Assembly (NCBI RefSeq): GCF_032401055.1
Contig: NZ_CP135529.1
Location: 2,604,001-2,668,000 of the forward strand
DNA from: Tardiphaga sp. 709
Lineage (GTDB): Bacteria; Pseudomonadota; Alphaproteobacteria; Rhizobiales; Xanthobacteraceae
Length of the DNA: 64,000 bases
Direction: 5' to 3'
The position numbers and the translations under genes are program-made. The notes under the pieces are model-generated. The model made no database searches. It worked only from the letters and a program-made list of their open reading frames with translations, and had not been told where the DNA came from. Of this stretch, positions 25,978 to 34,894 are shown piece after piece. Within the stretch, counting starts at the first letter, position 1. Each line of letters starts with the position of its first letter.

Positions 25978-27776
25978 TGACGGCGATCACCGATATTCCG
26001 ACATCGCGCGAGGGCACGATCAGACATTCCGTGCTGCCGGCACTGCTGCCGTTTCTCGGCGTGTTCGCGCTGGCGATGATCCTGCCCTTTGTCAGCAATG
26101 ACTACTGGGCGCTGATCGGCACCCGCGCCGCGATCTACTGGGTACTGGTCGCCGGGCTCAATCTCGTGGTCGGCTTCGCCGGCCATCTCGCCATCGGCTA
26201 TGTGGCGCTGCTGACGCTCGGCGCCTACACGACCAGCGTGCTTGCCGCCGGCAATGTGCTGCCGCCGGTGCCGATCTACGGCGCACTGATCATCGCAAGC
26301 TGCGTCGGCGCCGTGTTCGGTGTGATCGTCGGCCTGCCAGCCATGCGGCTGCGTACCTTCTACTTCGCCATGACCACGCTCGGATTCGCCACCATCGTCA
26401 CGCAAATCGCACTGGCCTGGCAGAGCGTCACCGGCGGTGGCATCGGAATCGTCGGGCCGGAATTCTCCGCGCCGTTCAATACGCCATGGGGTTTCTATTA
26501 TCTGTGCATCGGCTTCGCGGCGGTGGCCACCTGGCTCAGTGCCAATATCGCCTATAGCCGGTTCGGCCGCGCGCTGATCGCGATCCGCGATGCGGATGTG
26601 GCGGCGGAAGCCACCGGCATCTCCAAGCCGAAGCTGCTGGTGTCGATCTTCCTGCTCGCCGGCGCCATGGCCGCCTTCGCCGGCGGGCTGTTCGCCAGCC
26701 TGCAGACCTATATCACCCCGGATGCCTTCACCTTCGATCTCTCGGTCTTGTTCTTCATCGCCATCCTGATCGGCGGCCGCGGCTCGATCCTCGGCCCGAT
26801 GCTCGGCACCATCATCCTCACCATCTTGCCGGAAATCGCAGCGCCTCTGGCCGCGTGGTCGACCTTCCTCTATGCGGTGCTGCTGTTGCTGATCGTGCTC
26901 GTAATGCCCGGCGGCATCGCGGCGCTGCTGGATTTCAAGAGCCGCCGTCCGCTCGCCAGCAACCGTGCCATCGTGCCGCGCATCGCGGGACTCTCCGAGG
27001 TGCTGCGCAAGACGGCCACCACCAAGACGCTGATACTGCGCGATGTTGTGCTCACCTTCGGCAATGTGCGGGCCATCGACGGCCTCGATCTCGATGTGAA
27101 GCCTGGCCAGATCCACGGCCTGATCGGCCCCAACGGCTCCGGCAAGACCACGACGCTGAACGTGATCTCCGGCTACTACGCCGCCAAGGGCGGCACGATC
27201 ACCCTCGGCGACGACGCGCTGCCGCCGGGCATGCCCGAGCTGCGCGCGGGCAAGGGCATCGCCCGCACCTTCCAGACGCCGCGCGTGATCGGCGAAGCCT
27301 CGGTGCTTGAGAATGTGATGGTCGGCGGCACCATCGAAGGCGAAGCGACATTTGCCGAGGCGCTGCTGTCGCTGCCGCGACATCATCGCGACGAACGCAA
27401 GCTCACCGCACAGGCCCGCGCGATGCTCGGCGTCGTCGGGCTGGAGGCGCTGGCGGATGTTCGCGCCGATCGCCTGCAGCACAGCGAATTGCGCTTCATC
27501 GAGATCGCCCGCGCCTTGATGCTGCAGCCGGACTTCCTGCTGCTGGACGAGCCCGCCGCAGGCCTCTCCAGCGACGAGATCACACGGCTGGGCGCGCTGA
27601 TCAAGGCGATCAGCCGCCGCGGCACCGGCGTACTCCTGGTCGAGCACCACGCCGACCTGATCTTCGACATCTGCGATCAGGTCACCGTGCTCAATCTCGG
27701 CAAGATCCTCGCCGCCGGCACCCCCGCCGAAATCCGCGTTCACAAGGAGGTCGTCAGTGCTTACCTCGGAGGCTGA
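25977..27776 (+). CDS. fused LivM permease and LivG ATPase
   Basis: A 599-residue fusion. Residues about 20-320 are a LivM permease (GLNLVVGFAGHLAIGYVALL and coupling loop DADVAAEATGISKPK). Residues about 345-599 are an ABC ATPase with Walker A GPNGSGKTT and Walker B LLLDEPAAGL. The ABC signature is degenerate, with LQHSELRFIEIARAL where LivG normally has an LSYGQ-type motif; DNA and frame are clean there, so this is not a frameshift. GTG 25974 or ATG 25977 can start it; ATG overlapping the LivH stop is chosen. Fusion fixes the stoichiometry of permease and ATPase halves. Confidence 0.9.
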   Translation: MTAITDIPTSREGTIRHSVLPALLPFLGVFALAMILPFVSNDYWALIGTRAAIYWVLVAGLNLVVGFAGHLAIGYVALLTLGAYTTSVLAAGNVLPPVPIYGALIIASCVGAVFGVIVGLPAMRLRTFYFAMTTLGFATIVTQIALAWQSVTGGGIGIVGPEFSAPFNTPWGFYYLCIGFAAVATWLSANIAYSRFGRALIAIRDADVAAEATGISKPKLLVSIFLLAGAMAAFAGGLFASLQTYITPDAFTFDLSVLFFIAILIGGRGSILGPMLGTIILTILPEIAAPLAAWSTFLYAVLLLLIVLVMPGGIAALLDFKSRRPLASNRAIVPRIAGLSEVLRKTATTKTLILRDVVLTFGNVRAIDGLDLDVKPGQIHGLIGPNGSGKTTTLNVISGYYAAKGGTITLGDDALPPGMPELRAGKGIARTFQTPRVIGEASVLENVMVGGTIEGEATFAEALLSLPRHHRDERKLTAQARAMLGVVGLEALADVRADRLQHSELRFIEIARALMLQPDFLLLDEPAAGLSSDEITRLGALIKAISRRGTGVLLVEHHADLIFDICDQVTVLNLGKILAAGTPAEIRVHKEVVSAYLGG

Positions 27777-28500
27777 ACCGCTGCTCAAGGTCACCGCGCT
27801 GGAATCCGGCTACGGCAAGATCCGCGTGCTCCATGGTATCGACCTGCATATCGCCGCGGGCGAAGTGGTGACACTGCTCGGCCCCAACGGCGCCGGGAAA
27901 TCAACACTTCTGCGCGCGATCTCCGGCCTGCTGCCGGTCAATGCGGCGAGCGTTCGCTTCGACGGACGTGATATCAGCAACGGCACGCCCCGCGAGGCGG
28001 CGCGCGCCGGCCTGGTGCATGTGATCGAGGGCCATCGCGTGTTCACGCAGCAGACCGTGACCGAAAACCTGCTGCTCGCGGCCTACGACCTGCCACGCGG
28101 CGAGCGCCATGCGCGCGTCGACGAGGCGCTGTCGTTCTTTCCAGAGATCGCCGAGAAGCGCCATGAGCGCGGGGCGTCACTTTCGGGCGGACAGCAGCAG
28201 ATGCTTGTGGTGGCACAGGGCCTTGTGCGGCGCCCGCGGCTGCTGATGCTCGACGAGCCTTCTGCGGGCCTCTCGCCGGTGCTGGTCGACCGCGTGCTGA
28301 CGGTGATCGCGCAACTGCAGAGGCAGGGAACCGCCGTGCTGCTGGTGGAGCAACTGGTGGAAAAGGCGCTGGCTGCGGCCAACCGTGTCTATGCGCTGTC
28401 GCAAGGGCGCATCGTGCTGGAGGCGGAGACAACGGAAGCGAACCTGCCGCAGCGGCTGGAGCGGGCCTATTTCGGGCATGAGGACGCGGTGGCGGTGTAG
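27757..28500 (+). CDS. livF: branched-chain amino acid-type ABC transporter ATPase (LivF)
   Basis: A 247-residue ATPase: Walker A GPNGAGKST near residue 44, signature LSGGQQQM near residue 143, Walker B LLMLDEPSAG near 163, switch region LLVEQLVEKAL. Its start is a GTG at 27757 with AAGGAGG six bases upstream, and it overlaps the fused LivMG gene by 20 bp. It completes a Liv-type importer, and its intact signature motif may compensate for the degenerate one in the fused LivG half. Confidence 0.93.
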   Translation: MLTSEAEPLLKVTALESGYGKIRVLHGIDLHIAAGEVVTLLGPNGAGKSTLLRAISGLLPVNAASVRFDGRDISNGTPREAARAGLVHVIEGHRVFTQQTVTENLLLAAYDLPRGERHARVDEALSFFPEIAEKRHERGASLSGGQQQMLVVAQGLVRRPRLLMLDEPSAGLSPVLVDRVLTVIAQLQRQGTAVLLVEQLVEKALAAANRVYALSQGRIVLEAETTEANLPQRLERAYFGHEDAVAV

Positions 28501-28536
28501 CGGCGGCGGTGCTTACTGCGCTGGCCCCACACACTC

Positions 28537-28668
28537 GTCATTCCGGGATGCACGCAAGACTGCGGAGCAGGCTGGAGTGCAGACCCGGAATCTCGATGTG
28601 TTCAACGCTGAACATCTCGGGATTCCGGGGTTCGTGTGCGCCAAGAGGCGCCCACGCCCCGGAATGAC
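28537..28668. repeat. palindromic intergenic repeat (REP-like)
   Basis: Ends are GTCATTCCGG and CCGGAATGAC, an exact 10-bp inverted terminal pair. Inside are CCCGGAATCTCGATGTGTTC and ACATCTCGGGATTCCGGGG, a second inverted pair. It sits between convergent livF and cyclase genes, where it may help terminate transcription from both. Confidence 0.75.
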
Positions 28669-28678
28669 AGTGTGTGGT

Positions 28679-29455
28679 TCACCCCTCGATAATCGCTACC
28701 GCCCTTGTCCAGCCCGCCGACGCCTTCTCGATTTTCACCGGGAAGCACGACACCATGAAACCGGTGGACGGCAGCTGTTCGAGATTGTGCAGCTTCTCGA
28801 GATGGCAATAGCCGATATGGCGGCCGGCCTTATGGCCTTCCCAGATCAGGCTCGCATCTTTCGTCTCGGCATATTTCTTCGCGGTGTGGACGAACGGCGC
28901 GTCCCAGCTCCAGCCATCGATGCCGGTGAGGCGTACGCCGCGCTCCAGCAGATACATGGTGGCCTCATAGCCCATGCCGCAGCCGGAGATGACATAGTCC
29001 TGCTGACCGTATTTGACGCCGGCAGATGTGTTGACGACGACGATCTCCAGCGGGCTCAACGTATGGCCGATGCGCTTGAGTTCTTCTTCAACGTCCTTGG
29101 CCGTCGCGACATAGCCGTCCGGAAAATGCCGGAAGTCGAGCTTCACGCCGGGCTGCAAACACCAGTCCAGCGGCACTTCGTCGATGGTCCATGAACGCTC
29201 ACCGCGATTCATGGTGGGATGGAAATGATAGGGCGCATCGAGATGCGTGCCGTTATGGGTCGAGAGCTGCACCAGCTCGACTGCCCAGCCCTCGCCGTCC
29301 GGCAGGTCTTCCTTCTTCAGCCCGTCGAAGAACTGCAGCATCCGCGGCAGGCCCTGCTGGTGATCGACATAATTGATGGTGGGATGATTGCCCGGCGGAT
29401 CGGCGGGAACGTCGTTCTGCAGGGGAACGGAGATGTCGATGAGGCGACGGGACAT
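28679..29455 (-). CDS. cyclase family protein (kynurenine formamidase-like hydrolase)
   Basis: A 258-residue metal-dependent hydrolase. The metal-binding signature [16 protein letters not shown] is at about residues 66-81, followed by DFRHFPDGY and a later TGIDGWSWD. The family includes kynurenine formamidase and isatin hydrolase, which open amide or lactam rings. AGGAAA precedes the ATG. It lies between two REP-like repeats and shares its strand with the FAH-family gene 190 bp upstream, suggesting a small degradative unit; the substrate is unknown. Confidence 0.87.
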   Translation of the reverse strand: MSRRLIDISVPLQNDVPADPPGNHPTINYVDHQQGLPRMLQFFDGLKKEDLPDGEGWAVELVQLSTHNGTHLDAPYHFHPTMNRGERSWTIDEVPLDWCLQPGVKLDFRHFPDGYVATAKDVEEELKRIGHTLSPLEIVVVNTSAGVKYGQQDYVISGCGMGYEATMYLLERGVRLTGIDGWSWDAPFVHTAKKYAETKDASLIWEGHKAGRHIGYCHLEKLHNLEQLPSTGFMVSCFPVKIEKASAGWTRAVAIIEG

Positions 29456-29487
29456 GGGATTTCCTCAGTGCGTTTGTGTTTTTGATT

Positions 29488-29613
29488 GTCATTCCGGGGC
29501 GGGACCGGCGCCGGAGGCGACGGGGCCAAGCCCGGAATCTCGAAATGTTCAGCGCAAAACATGCGGGGATTCCGGGTTCACGCGCGCAAGAGGCGCGCGC
29601 GCCCCGGAATGAC
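29488..29613. repeat. palindromic intergenic repeat (REP-like)
   Basis: Bounded by GTCATTCCGG and CCGGAATGAC. Shares GGGACCGGCGCCGGAGGCGA with the copy at 18400-18477 and the GATTCCGGGTTC segment type with the copy at 28537-28668, so it is a mosaic of the other two. Lies between two genes of the same strand. Confidence 0.75.
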
Positions 29614-29648
29614 AGTGTGGTCGCAATGACGGTGGAGAGCGCTGCGCC

Positions 29649-30647
29649 TCACACGTCCTGCCGCACCACCTTGTTCTTCAACACGCCGATCTTCTCGACC
29701 TCGAGTTCGATCTCGTCATTGTGTTCGAGATACCAGCCCAGTTCGAGGCCGCAGCCATTACCGACGGTGCCGGAGCCGATGAATTCGCCAGGCATCAGCG
29801 TCTCGTCCTTGGTCACATGCGCGATGATCTCCTCGAAGGAGAACAGCATGCCCTCACTGGTCGAGGACGAGCGCACCTTGCCGTTGACGCGGCATTCCAT
29901 CTTCAGCCTGTAGGGATCGCCGATCTCCTCGGGCGTGACAATCCACGGCCCCAGCACATTGCCGCCATCGAAGCTCTTGCCCTTGGCCGGGCCAAGTCGG
30001 CCTTCCATCTCCAGCCGCTGGGCGTCGCGCGCGGAGAAATCGTTGAAGATGGTGTAGCCGAAGATGTGATCTTTCGCCTTGGCCGCGGAGATATTCGCGC
30101 CCTTGTTCTTGGTGATGATGCCGAATTCGAGTTCGTAATCCATCACCTTGCTGTAGCGCGGCCACTTCACCGTGGTGTTGGTACCGCGCACGCTGAAGCG
30201 ATTGGTGATGTAGTAGATCGGCTGGCGGCGATACACTTCAGGCAACTCACCGAGCGGCTCGGCTTCCAGCCGGGCCAATTCGGCCATATCGTTCTTGGCC
30301 CGCGCAGCGAGCTTGAGCTGGCCGCGCGGCGCCTGCAGGATATGCAGCGGAAACGACATGCCGTCGCGGCACTGGCGCGGCTCCGGAACCGGCGCCAGAA
30401 CATCGGCACCGGCGACATTCACCGACAGCGAAGCGTCGCTGCCATGTTTCTCGAAAACCTTTCGCGCGGCATCGAGCGCGCCTTCACCTGCATCGATCAG
30501 CGCCAGCATCGAGTCAAAAGCGGGATTGCCACCATCGCGCCCCGCGGCGCTGGCGAGATCGAACAGCCTGCCGTCATTGGCGTCAACGATACCGACCTTG
30601 GCTTGGCCATCCTGCTGGCCGCTGGCTCGAAATGTCGCGAGTTTCAC
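29649..30647 (-). CDS. fumarylacetoacetate hydrolase family protein
   Basis: A 332-residue member of the FAH superfamily, enzymes that cleave or hydrate acylpyruvates and related products of aromatic breakdown. The C-terminal FAH fold shows metal ligands in YELEFGIITKN, the GYTIFNDFSARDAQ motif near residue 200 and EFIGSGTVGNGCGLE. The GTG at 30647 is preferred: GGGAGAAG lies before it and KLATF is the standard beginning; an upstream ATG at 30710 lies in the operator palindrome. Divergent from an ABC importer operon, with a 14-bp-arm inverted repeat between, so both directions are probably co-regulated. Confidence 0.87.
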   Translation of the reverse strand: MKLATFRASGQQDGQAKVGIVDANDGRLFDLASAAGRDGGNPAFDSMLALIDAGEGALDAARKVFEKHGSDASLSVNVAGADVLAPVPEPRQCRDGMSFPLHILQAPRGQLKLAARAKNDMAELARLEAEPLGELPEVYRRQPIYYITNRFSVRGTNTTVKWPRYSKVMDYELEFGIITKNKGANISAAKAKDHIFGYTIFNDFSARDAQRLEMEGRLGPAKGKSFDGGNVLGPWIVTPEEIGDPYRLKMECRVNGKVRSSSTSEGMLFSFEEIIAHVTKDETLMPGEFIGSGTVGNGCGLELGWYLEHNDEIELEVEKIGVLKNKVVRQDV

Positions 30648-30663
30648 AGGCTTCTCCCTCTTG

Positions 30664-30711
30664 CTTGTTCTTCGATAATATATATGATCAAAAAAAATAT
30701 CGATAAACAAG
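30664..30711. promoter_or_regulatory. large imperfect palindrome in divergent promoter
   Basis: Arms CTTGTTCTTCGATA (30664-30677) and TATCGATAAACAAG (30698-30711) are inverted with two mismatches over 14 bases; the 20-base centre is almost pure A+T. It lies between the divergent FAH gene and the ABC importer operon. The GntR-family gene inside that operon is the best candidate for the binding protein. Confidence 0.6.
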
Positions 30712-30767
30712 AGGCGATCGCAAAGATTGCTTCACGATCGAAAAATGCTCGGGTGAGGGAGACGACG

Positions 30768-31694
30768 ATGACCAAATGGATGGTGACAGCCCTATTGGCC
30801 ACGCTCGCTGTGACGGGCACCGCGCATGCCCAGACCAAGCTCCAGATCGGTTGCACCGCAACAACGGACTGCGCCTCGGCAATGGTCGCGGTCGATGAAG
30901 GCATCTTCAAGAAGCACGGCCTCGATGCCGAGATGATCCCCATCGGCATCAATTCCAATATCCCGGCGGCCATTCTGTCCGGCTCGATCCAGATCGGCGG
31001 CCCGACCTCCACCGTCTTCCTGCAGGCTGCCGATGGCGGCCTGGATCTCGTCGCGGTCGCCGGCGCAACGGTGATGAGCCCGATATCCAACGCCAATATC
31101 ACCGCCTTCGTGCGTAACGGCATCACCATCAAGGAGCCGAAGGACTTCATCGGCAAGAAGGTCGGCGCGCCGGGCCTCGGTGCGTTCCTTCACGTGCTGT
31201 TCGTCAAATGGCTGGTCGACAAGGGTGTCGATCCCAGGAAGGTCAATTTCGTCGAAGTGACCTTCCCGACCATGCCGGACATCATCAAGTCCGGCGGTGT
31301 CGACGCCGTGCTGACCGCCGAGCCGACGGTATCGCGCATGCTGGCCGCGGGCAGCGGCAGCATTGGCGCGCGCTACGCGTCGGAGCTCGAGCGCACGGAG
31401 CCGATCATCTTCTATGCCGCCTCGCGTGAATGGGCCGAGAAGAATCCCGACACCGTCAGGAAATTCCGCGCTGCCATCGCCGAAGGCGCGGCGATCGTGA
31501 ACAGCGACAAGGACAAGACCTCGGCCGCGATTGCCAAATTCACCAAACAGACCATCGAACTGGTGAAGGCATCGCCGCCGAACAAGTCGGAGCCGGTGCT
31601 GAAGCCCGAGCAACTGGCATGGTGGATCGACGTCATGTCCTCGCAGAAAATGCTGGAGACCAAACTCGATCTCAACAAACTGATTCTGAAATAG
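30768..31694 (+). CDS. ABC transporter substrate-binding protein (NMT1/TauA/SsuA-like)
   Basis: A 308-residue periplasmic receptor with a Sec signal peptide (hydrophobic core LLATLAVTGTA, cleavage after AHA-Q near residue 22). The mature part starts KLQIGCTATTDCASAMVAVD and contains GKKVGAPGLGAF and the hinge segment of NMT1-type receptors. The ATG at 30768 follows GAGGGAG. It heads an operon: receptor, GntR regulator, ATPase and two permeases. Such systems take up sulfonates, thiamine precursors, phthalate and similar compounds. The ligand here is unknown. Confidence 0.88.
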   Translation: MTKWMVTALLATLAVTGTAHAQTKLQIGCTATTDCASAMVAVDEGIFKKHGLDAEMIPIGINSNIPAAILSGSIQIGGPTSTVFLQAADGGLDLVAVAGATVMSPISNANITAFVRNGITIKEPKDFIGKKVGAPGLGAFLHVLFVKWLVDKGVDPRKVNFVEVTFPTMPDIIKSGGVDAVLTAEPTVSRMLAAGSGSIGARYASELERTEPIIFYAASREWAEKNPDTVRKFRAAIAEGAAIVNSDKDKTSAAIAKFTKQTIELVKASPPNKSEPVLKPEQLAWWIDVMSSQKMLETKLDLNKLILK

Positions 31695-31704
31695 GGCGAA
31701 CTGA

Positions 31705-32403
31705 ATGGCGGGCCAGCCCCTTAGCAGTCCAATCGATGTATCCGGCTCGGATACGCTGAGCGAGCGTGCAGCGACACTGCTTCAGCATGACATCATTGCC
31801 GGCAATCTCGCGCCAGGCACGCGGCTTGGCATCGTCGATCTCGTGCAACGTTACGAGATCGGCGCCACGCCGATGCGCGAAGGACTGTCACGCCTGATCT
31901 CACGCGGCCTGATTATCGGCATCGGCCAGCGCGGTTTTCGCGTCGCCGACATCAGCCGGGAGGATCTGGCCGACATCACACGGATGCGCAGCGTGGTGGA
32001 GATGGAAGCGCTGCGGCTGGCCATCGAACACGGCGACGATGCCTGGGAGGCCGGCATCCTCGGCGCGCTTCACCAGATGCGCCGGCATATCGACCGGACC
32101 GGCGATGAATTCCGCGAAGGGGCGCCGGATTTCGACAAGCTCCATAAGGGATTTCACACCGCATTGCTGGCGGCCTGCAATTCGAAGCGCCTGCTCTCGG
32201 CGCATTCGGAACTTTACGATCAGGCCTATCGCTATCGCAGGGTGATGATGCGCGGCTTCGACAGCGGCAGCCGCTTTGTCGCAGCCCATCAGCTTCTGGC
32301 CGATCGCGTGCTTGCGCGCGAAACCGGTCCTGCGCAGGCCATGCTGACGTCGCATCTGCATTCGACGCTCGCTTTCGTCTATCCGCCCGGACAGGGAGAT
32401 TGA
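31705..32403 (+). CDS. GntR family regulator, FadR/FCD subfamily
   Basis: A 232-residue regulator with an N-terminal winged helix (LAPGTRLGIVDLVQRYEIGA, then TPMREGLSRL) and a C-terminal all-helical FCD ligand domain containing metal-type His positions (KLHKGFHTAL, HLHSTL). It starts 10 bp after the receptor gene and overlaps the ATPase region, so it is embedded in the importer operon. It likely senses the imported compound or its metabolite and binds the palindrome at 30664-30711. Confidence 0.88.
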   Translation: MAGQPLSSPIDVSGSDTLSERAATLLQHDIIAGNLAPGTRLGIVDLVQRYEIGATPMREGLSRLISRGLIIGIGQRGFRVADISREDLADITRMRSVVEMEALRLAIEHGDDAWEAGILGALHQMRRHIDRTGDEFREGAPDFDKLHKGFHTALLAACNSKRLLSAHSELYDQAYRYRRVMMRGFDSGSRFVAAHQLLADRVLARETGPAQAMLTSHLHSTLAFVYPPGQGD

Positions 32404-32408
32404 GCGCG

Positions 32409-33215
32409 ATGACATCCATTGCCCTTCGCAAAGACATGCCGGCGGCCCAACTCGAAAAGTCGCAGATCGCGTTTTCCCATGTCACGCTGGATCTCGGCGG
32501 CAAGACGATCATCGAAAACGTCAGCCTCGACGTAAAGCCCGGCGAGTTCCTCTGCATCATCGGCGCCTCCGGCTGCGGCAAGACCACGGCGCTGCGCCTC
32601 GCCGCCGGCCTGTACCAGCCGACATCGGGACATGTCAGCTTCGACGGCGAGCCGATGCGCACGCCCCGGCGCGACATCGCCATCGTGTTTCAGGATTACG
32701 GCAAGGCATTGCTGCCATGGCGCACCGCCGCCGGAAATGTCGCGCTGGCGCTGGAAACCATCGGCATGTCCAAGGCCCAGCGGCCGGCGCGCATCGACGA
32801 GCTGTTGAAAAAAGTTGGCCTGCCCCATCACGCCGCGAAATATCCCGCCGAGATGTCCGGCGGCATGCAGCAGCGGCTGCAGATCGCGCGATGTCTGGCG
32901 CAGGAACCGAAAGCGCTGCTGATGGACGAGCCGTTCGGCGCACTCGACGCCATGACGCGGCAGGGTCTGCAGGACGAGGTCCTGTCGCTGCTCGATGCCA
33001 GCAAGGCCACGGTGATCTTCGTCACCCACGATCTCGAAGAAGCCATTTATCTCGGCGACCGCGTGGTCGGCCTGCTGCCGCATCCCGGCCGCATCGGCAT
33101 CGATCTTCCGATCAACCTGCCGCGCCCGCGCGATCAATTGACCACGCGCGAGAACCCGGAATTCCTGCGGCTACGCCGCGAATTGTTCGACTTCATCAAG
33201 GCATCGGAAGCATGA
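32409..33215 (+). CDS. ABC transporter ATP-binding protein (SsuB/TauB-like)
   Basis: A 268-residue ATPase: Walker A GASGCGKTT near residue 52, signature MSGGMQQRLQIARCL near residue 146, Walker B LLMDEPFGALD near 168, switch VTHDLEEA. The ATG at 32409 is five bases after the GntR stop; a TTG at 32400 is an alternative. The stop overlaps the next permease start (ATGA). It energises the two permeases that follow. Confidence 0.92.
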   Translation: MTSIALRKDMPAAQLEKSQIAFSHVTLDLGGKTIIENVSLDVKPGEFLCIIGASGCGKTTALRLAAGLYQPTSGHVSFDGEPMRTPRRDIAIVFQDYGKALLPWRTAAGNVALALETIGMSKAQRPARIDELLKKVGLPHHAAKYPAEMSGGMQQRLQIARCLAQEPKALLMDEPFGALDAMTRQGLQDEVLSLLDASKATVIFVTHDLEEAIYLGDRVVGLLPHPGRIGIDLPINLPRPRDQLTTRENPEFLRLRRELFDFIKASEA

Positions 33216-33976
33216 GATCCGAGCGCCTGAAAGCGGCGATCCTTCCGATGAGCCTGCTCATCATGCTGGAAATCTGGGCGCGCTCCGTCGAGATCCATAG
33301 CGACGCGCTGGCGCCGCCGAGCGCGGTGGTGCTGGCGCTGTTCAATGCGTTCGGCGATGGTTCGATCCTGTCGGCCACGCGCGACACGCTGGCTTCGGCC
33401 TTTGCCGGCCTCGTGGTCGGCGGCGCCATCGGATTGTTCTTCGGAATTGCACTCGGCATCTTCCAGCCGCTCGACCGGTTGATGGAAGTGACCATCGAAT
33501 CCCTGCGGCCGATTCCCTCCATCGCGCTGCTGCCGATCGCGCTGATCGCGCTCGGCTTCGGCTATCGCATGGAAATTGTGATCGTCGCCTTTGCCTGTGT
33601 GTGGCCGATCCTGATCCTCAGCCGCGCGGCGGTGCGCAGTATCGAGCCACGGCTGATCGAAGTCTCCCGCGCGCTGCGGCTATCGCCAGGCGACCGTATC
33701 CGCAAGATCATCATTCCTGCCGCACTGCCGCGCATCTTCCTCGCCTTTCGCCTCGCGGCCGGCATCGCGCTGATCGTCGCCGTTACCGTGGAGATCGCGA
33801 TCAATCCCATCGGGCTCGGCGCCGGTATCATGATTGCGCAGCAGGCATTACGTCCCGATCTGATGCTCGCTTATCTGCTGTGGATCGGTCTCATCGGCTA
33901 CGCGCTCAATGCCGGATTGCTGGCCGCGCAGCAGCATCTGTTTGGCCCCGCAGCGCTGGCGGGAGAGGTCCGATGA
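33212..33976 (+). CDS. ABC transporter permease (SsuC/TauC-like), first of two
   Basis: A 254-residue permease with about six membrane segments and the coupling-loop region RLIEVSRALRLSPGDRIRKI near residues 145-164. The start at 33212 overlaps the ATPase stop by 4 bp, and the end overlaps the next permease by 4 bp. Two different permeases in one NMT1-type operon are less usual than a single homodimer, suggesting a heterodimeric channel. Confidence 0.9.
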   Translation: MRSERLKAAILPMSLLIMLEIWARSVEIHSDALAPPSAVVLALFNAFGDGSILSATRDTLASAFAGLVVGGAIGLFFGIALGIFQPLDRLMEVTIESLRPIPSIALLPIALIALGFGYRMEIVIVAFACVWPILILSRAAVRSIEPRLIEVSRALRLSPGDRIRKIIIPAALPRIFLAFRLAAGIALIVAVTVEIAINPIGLGAGIMIAQQALRPDLMLAYLLWIGLIGYALNAGLLAAQQHLFGPAALAGEVR

Positions 33977-34740
33977 ACTGGGCACTCACCCTCTGGCGCC
34001 TTGCCAGCTTCGCCGTGGCTGCAGGCCTGATCGCGCTGTGGCAGCTGATCGCCAATCTGAAACTGGTCTCGCCGGTATTCCTTCCCGGCCCCGACCGCGC
34101 CTGGGCCGCGCTGATGCGCGGCTTCAGCAATGGCACATTACTGGACAAGACAATCGGCACCCTCGAACACATGTTCTATGGCTGGCTAGTCGCATCCGTC
34201 GTCGGCATCGCACTCGGCGCTATGATCGGTTCGTCCAAGGCGATGCGCAGCTATGTCGCCCCGTCGCTGGAATTCCTGCGGCCACTGCCCGTATCGGCGA
34301 TCATTCCCGTCGCCATCGCCCTGTTCGGGCTAACCCAGGGCATGGCCCTTTTCGTCATCGCTTTCGGCGCGATCTGGCCGATGCTGCTTGCGACCGTTCA
34401 CGGCTTCGGCGCAGTAGAGCCGCGTCTCTATGAGGTCGCGCGCTCGCTGCACATGTCGCGCCTCGCGGTGATCTTCAAGATAGCTCTGCCATCTGCCAGT
34501 CCCGATATCATCTCCGGCATGCGGCTCAGCCTGACCGTGTCGCTGATCCTGGCGGTGGTCTGCGAAATCCTCGCGGGCCTCGACGGATTAGGCCACTGGG
34601 TGCTGCTCTCGGCGCGCGCGTTTCGTTCGCCGGATCTGTTCGCCGGCGTGATCCTGCTCGGCGTGATCGGCTATGTGACCGCGCTGGCGATGTCGATGGT
34701 CGAGCAGCGACTGCTGCGGTGGCGGACGAGCGGGCATTGA
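33973..34740 (+). CDS. ABC transporter permease (SsuC/TauC-like), second of two
   Basis: A 255-residue permease homologous in layout to the preceding one: about six membrane segments and the coupling loop PRLYEVARSLHMSRLAVIFK. It has an ATGA overlap with the upstream permease and is the last gene of the importer operon. A REP-like palindrome follows directly and may end the transcript. Confidence 0.9.
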   Translation: MNWALTLWRLASFAVAAGLIALWQLIANLKLVSPVFLPGPDRAWAALMRGFSNGTLLDKTIGTLEHMFYGWLVASVVGIALGAMIGSSKAMRSYVAPSLEFLRPLPVSAIIPVAIALFGLTQGMALFVIAFGAIWPMLLATVHGFGAVEPRLYEVARSLHMSRLAVIFKIALPSASPDIISGMRLSLTVSLILAVVCEILAGLDGLGHWVLLSARAFRSPDLFAGVILLGVIGYVTALAMSMVEQRLLRWRTSGH

Positions 34741-34751
34741 GAAACATACTC

Positions 34752-34872
34752 GTCGTTCCGGGGCGCTCGCTCTTGCGAGCGAACCCGGAACCTCATTCTG
34801 TGAATCTCTGATCGCGCCAAACACCACGAGGTTCCGGGTTCGCGCGCGGAGAAGCGCGCGCCCCGGAACGAC
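34752..34872. repeat. palindromic intergenic repeat (REP-like)
   Basis: Inverted ends GTCGTTCCGG and CCGGAACGAC, a variant of the GTCATTCCGG family with the compensating change on both arms. Inner inverted segments AACCCGGAACCTC and GAGGTTCCGGGTT are also exact, so selection for folding is suggested. Located between convergent permease and pgm genes. Confidence 0.75.
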
Positions 34873-34894
34873 GAGTTTGTGATTGCGTGTGGAA

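Noticed and set aside
25770-27794. 674-codon minus-strand ORF opposite the Liv genes
   Set aside because: Antisense of livH and livMG; Gln/Asp/Arg-rich low-complexity translation.
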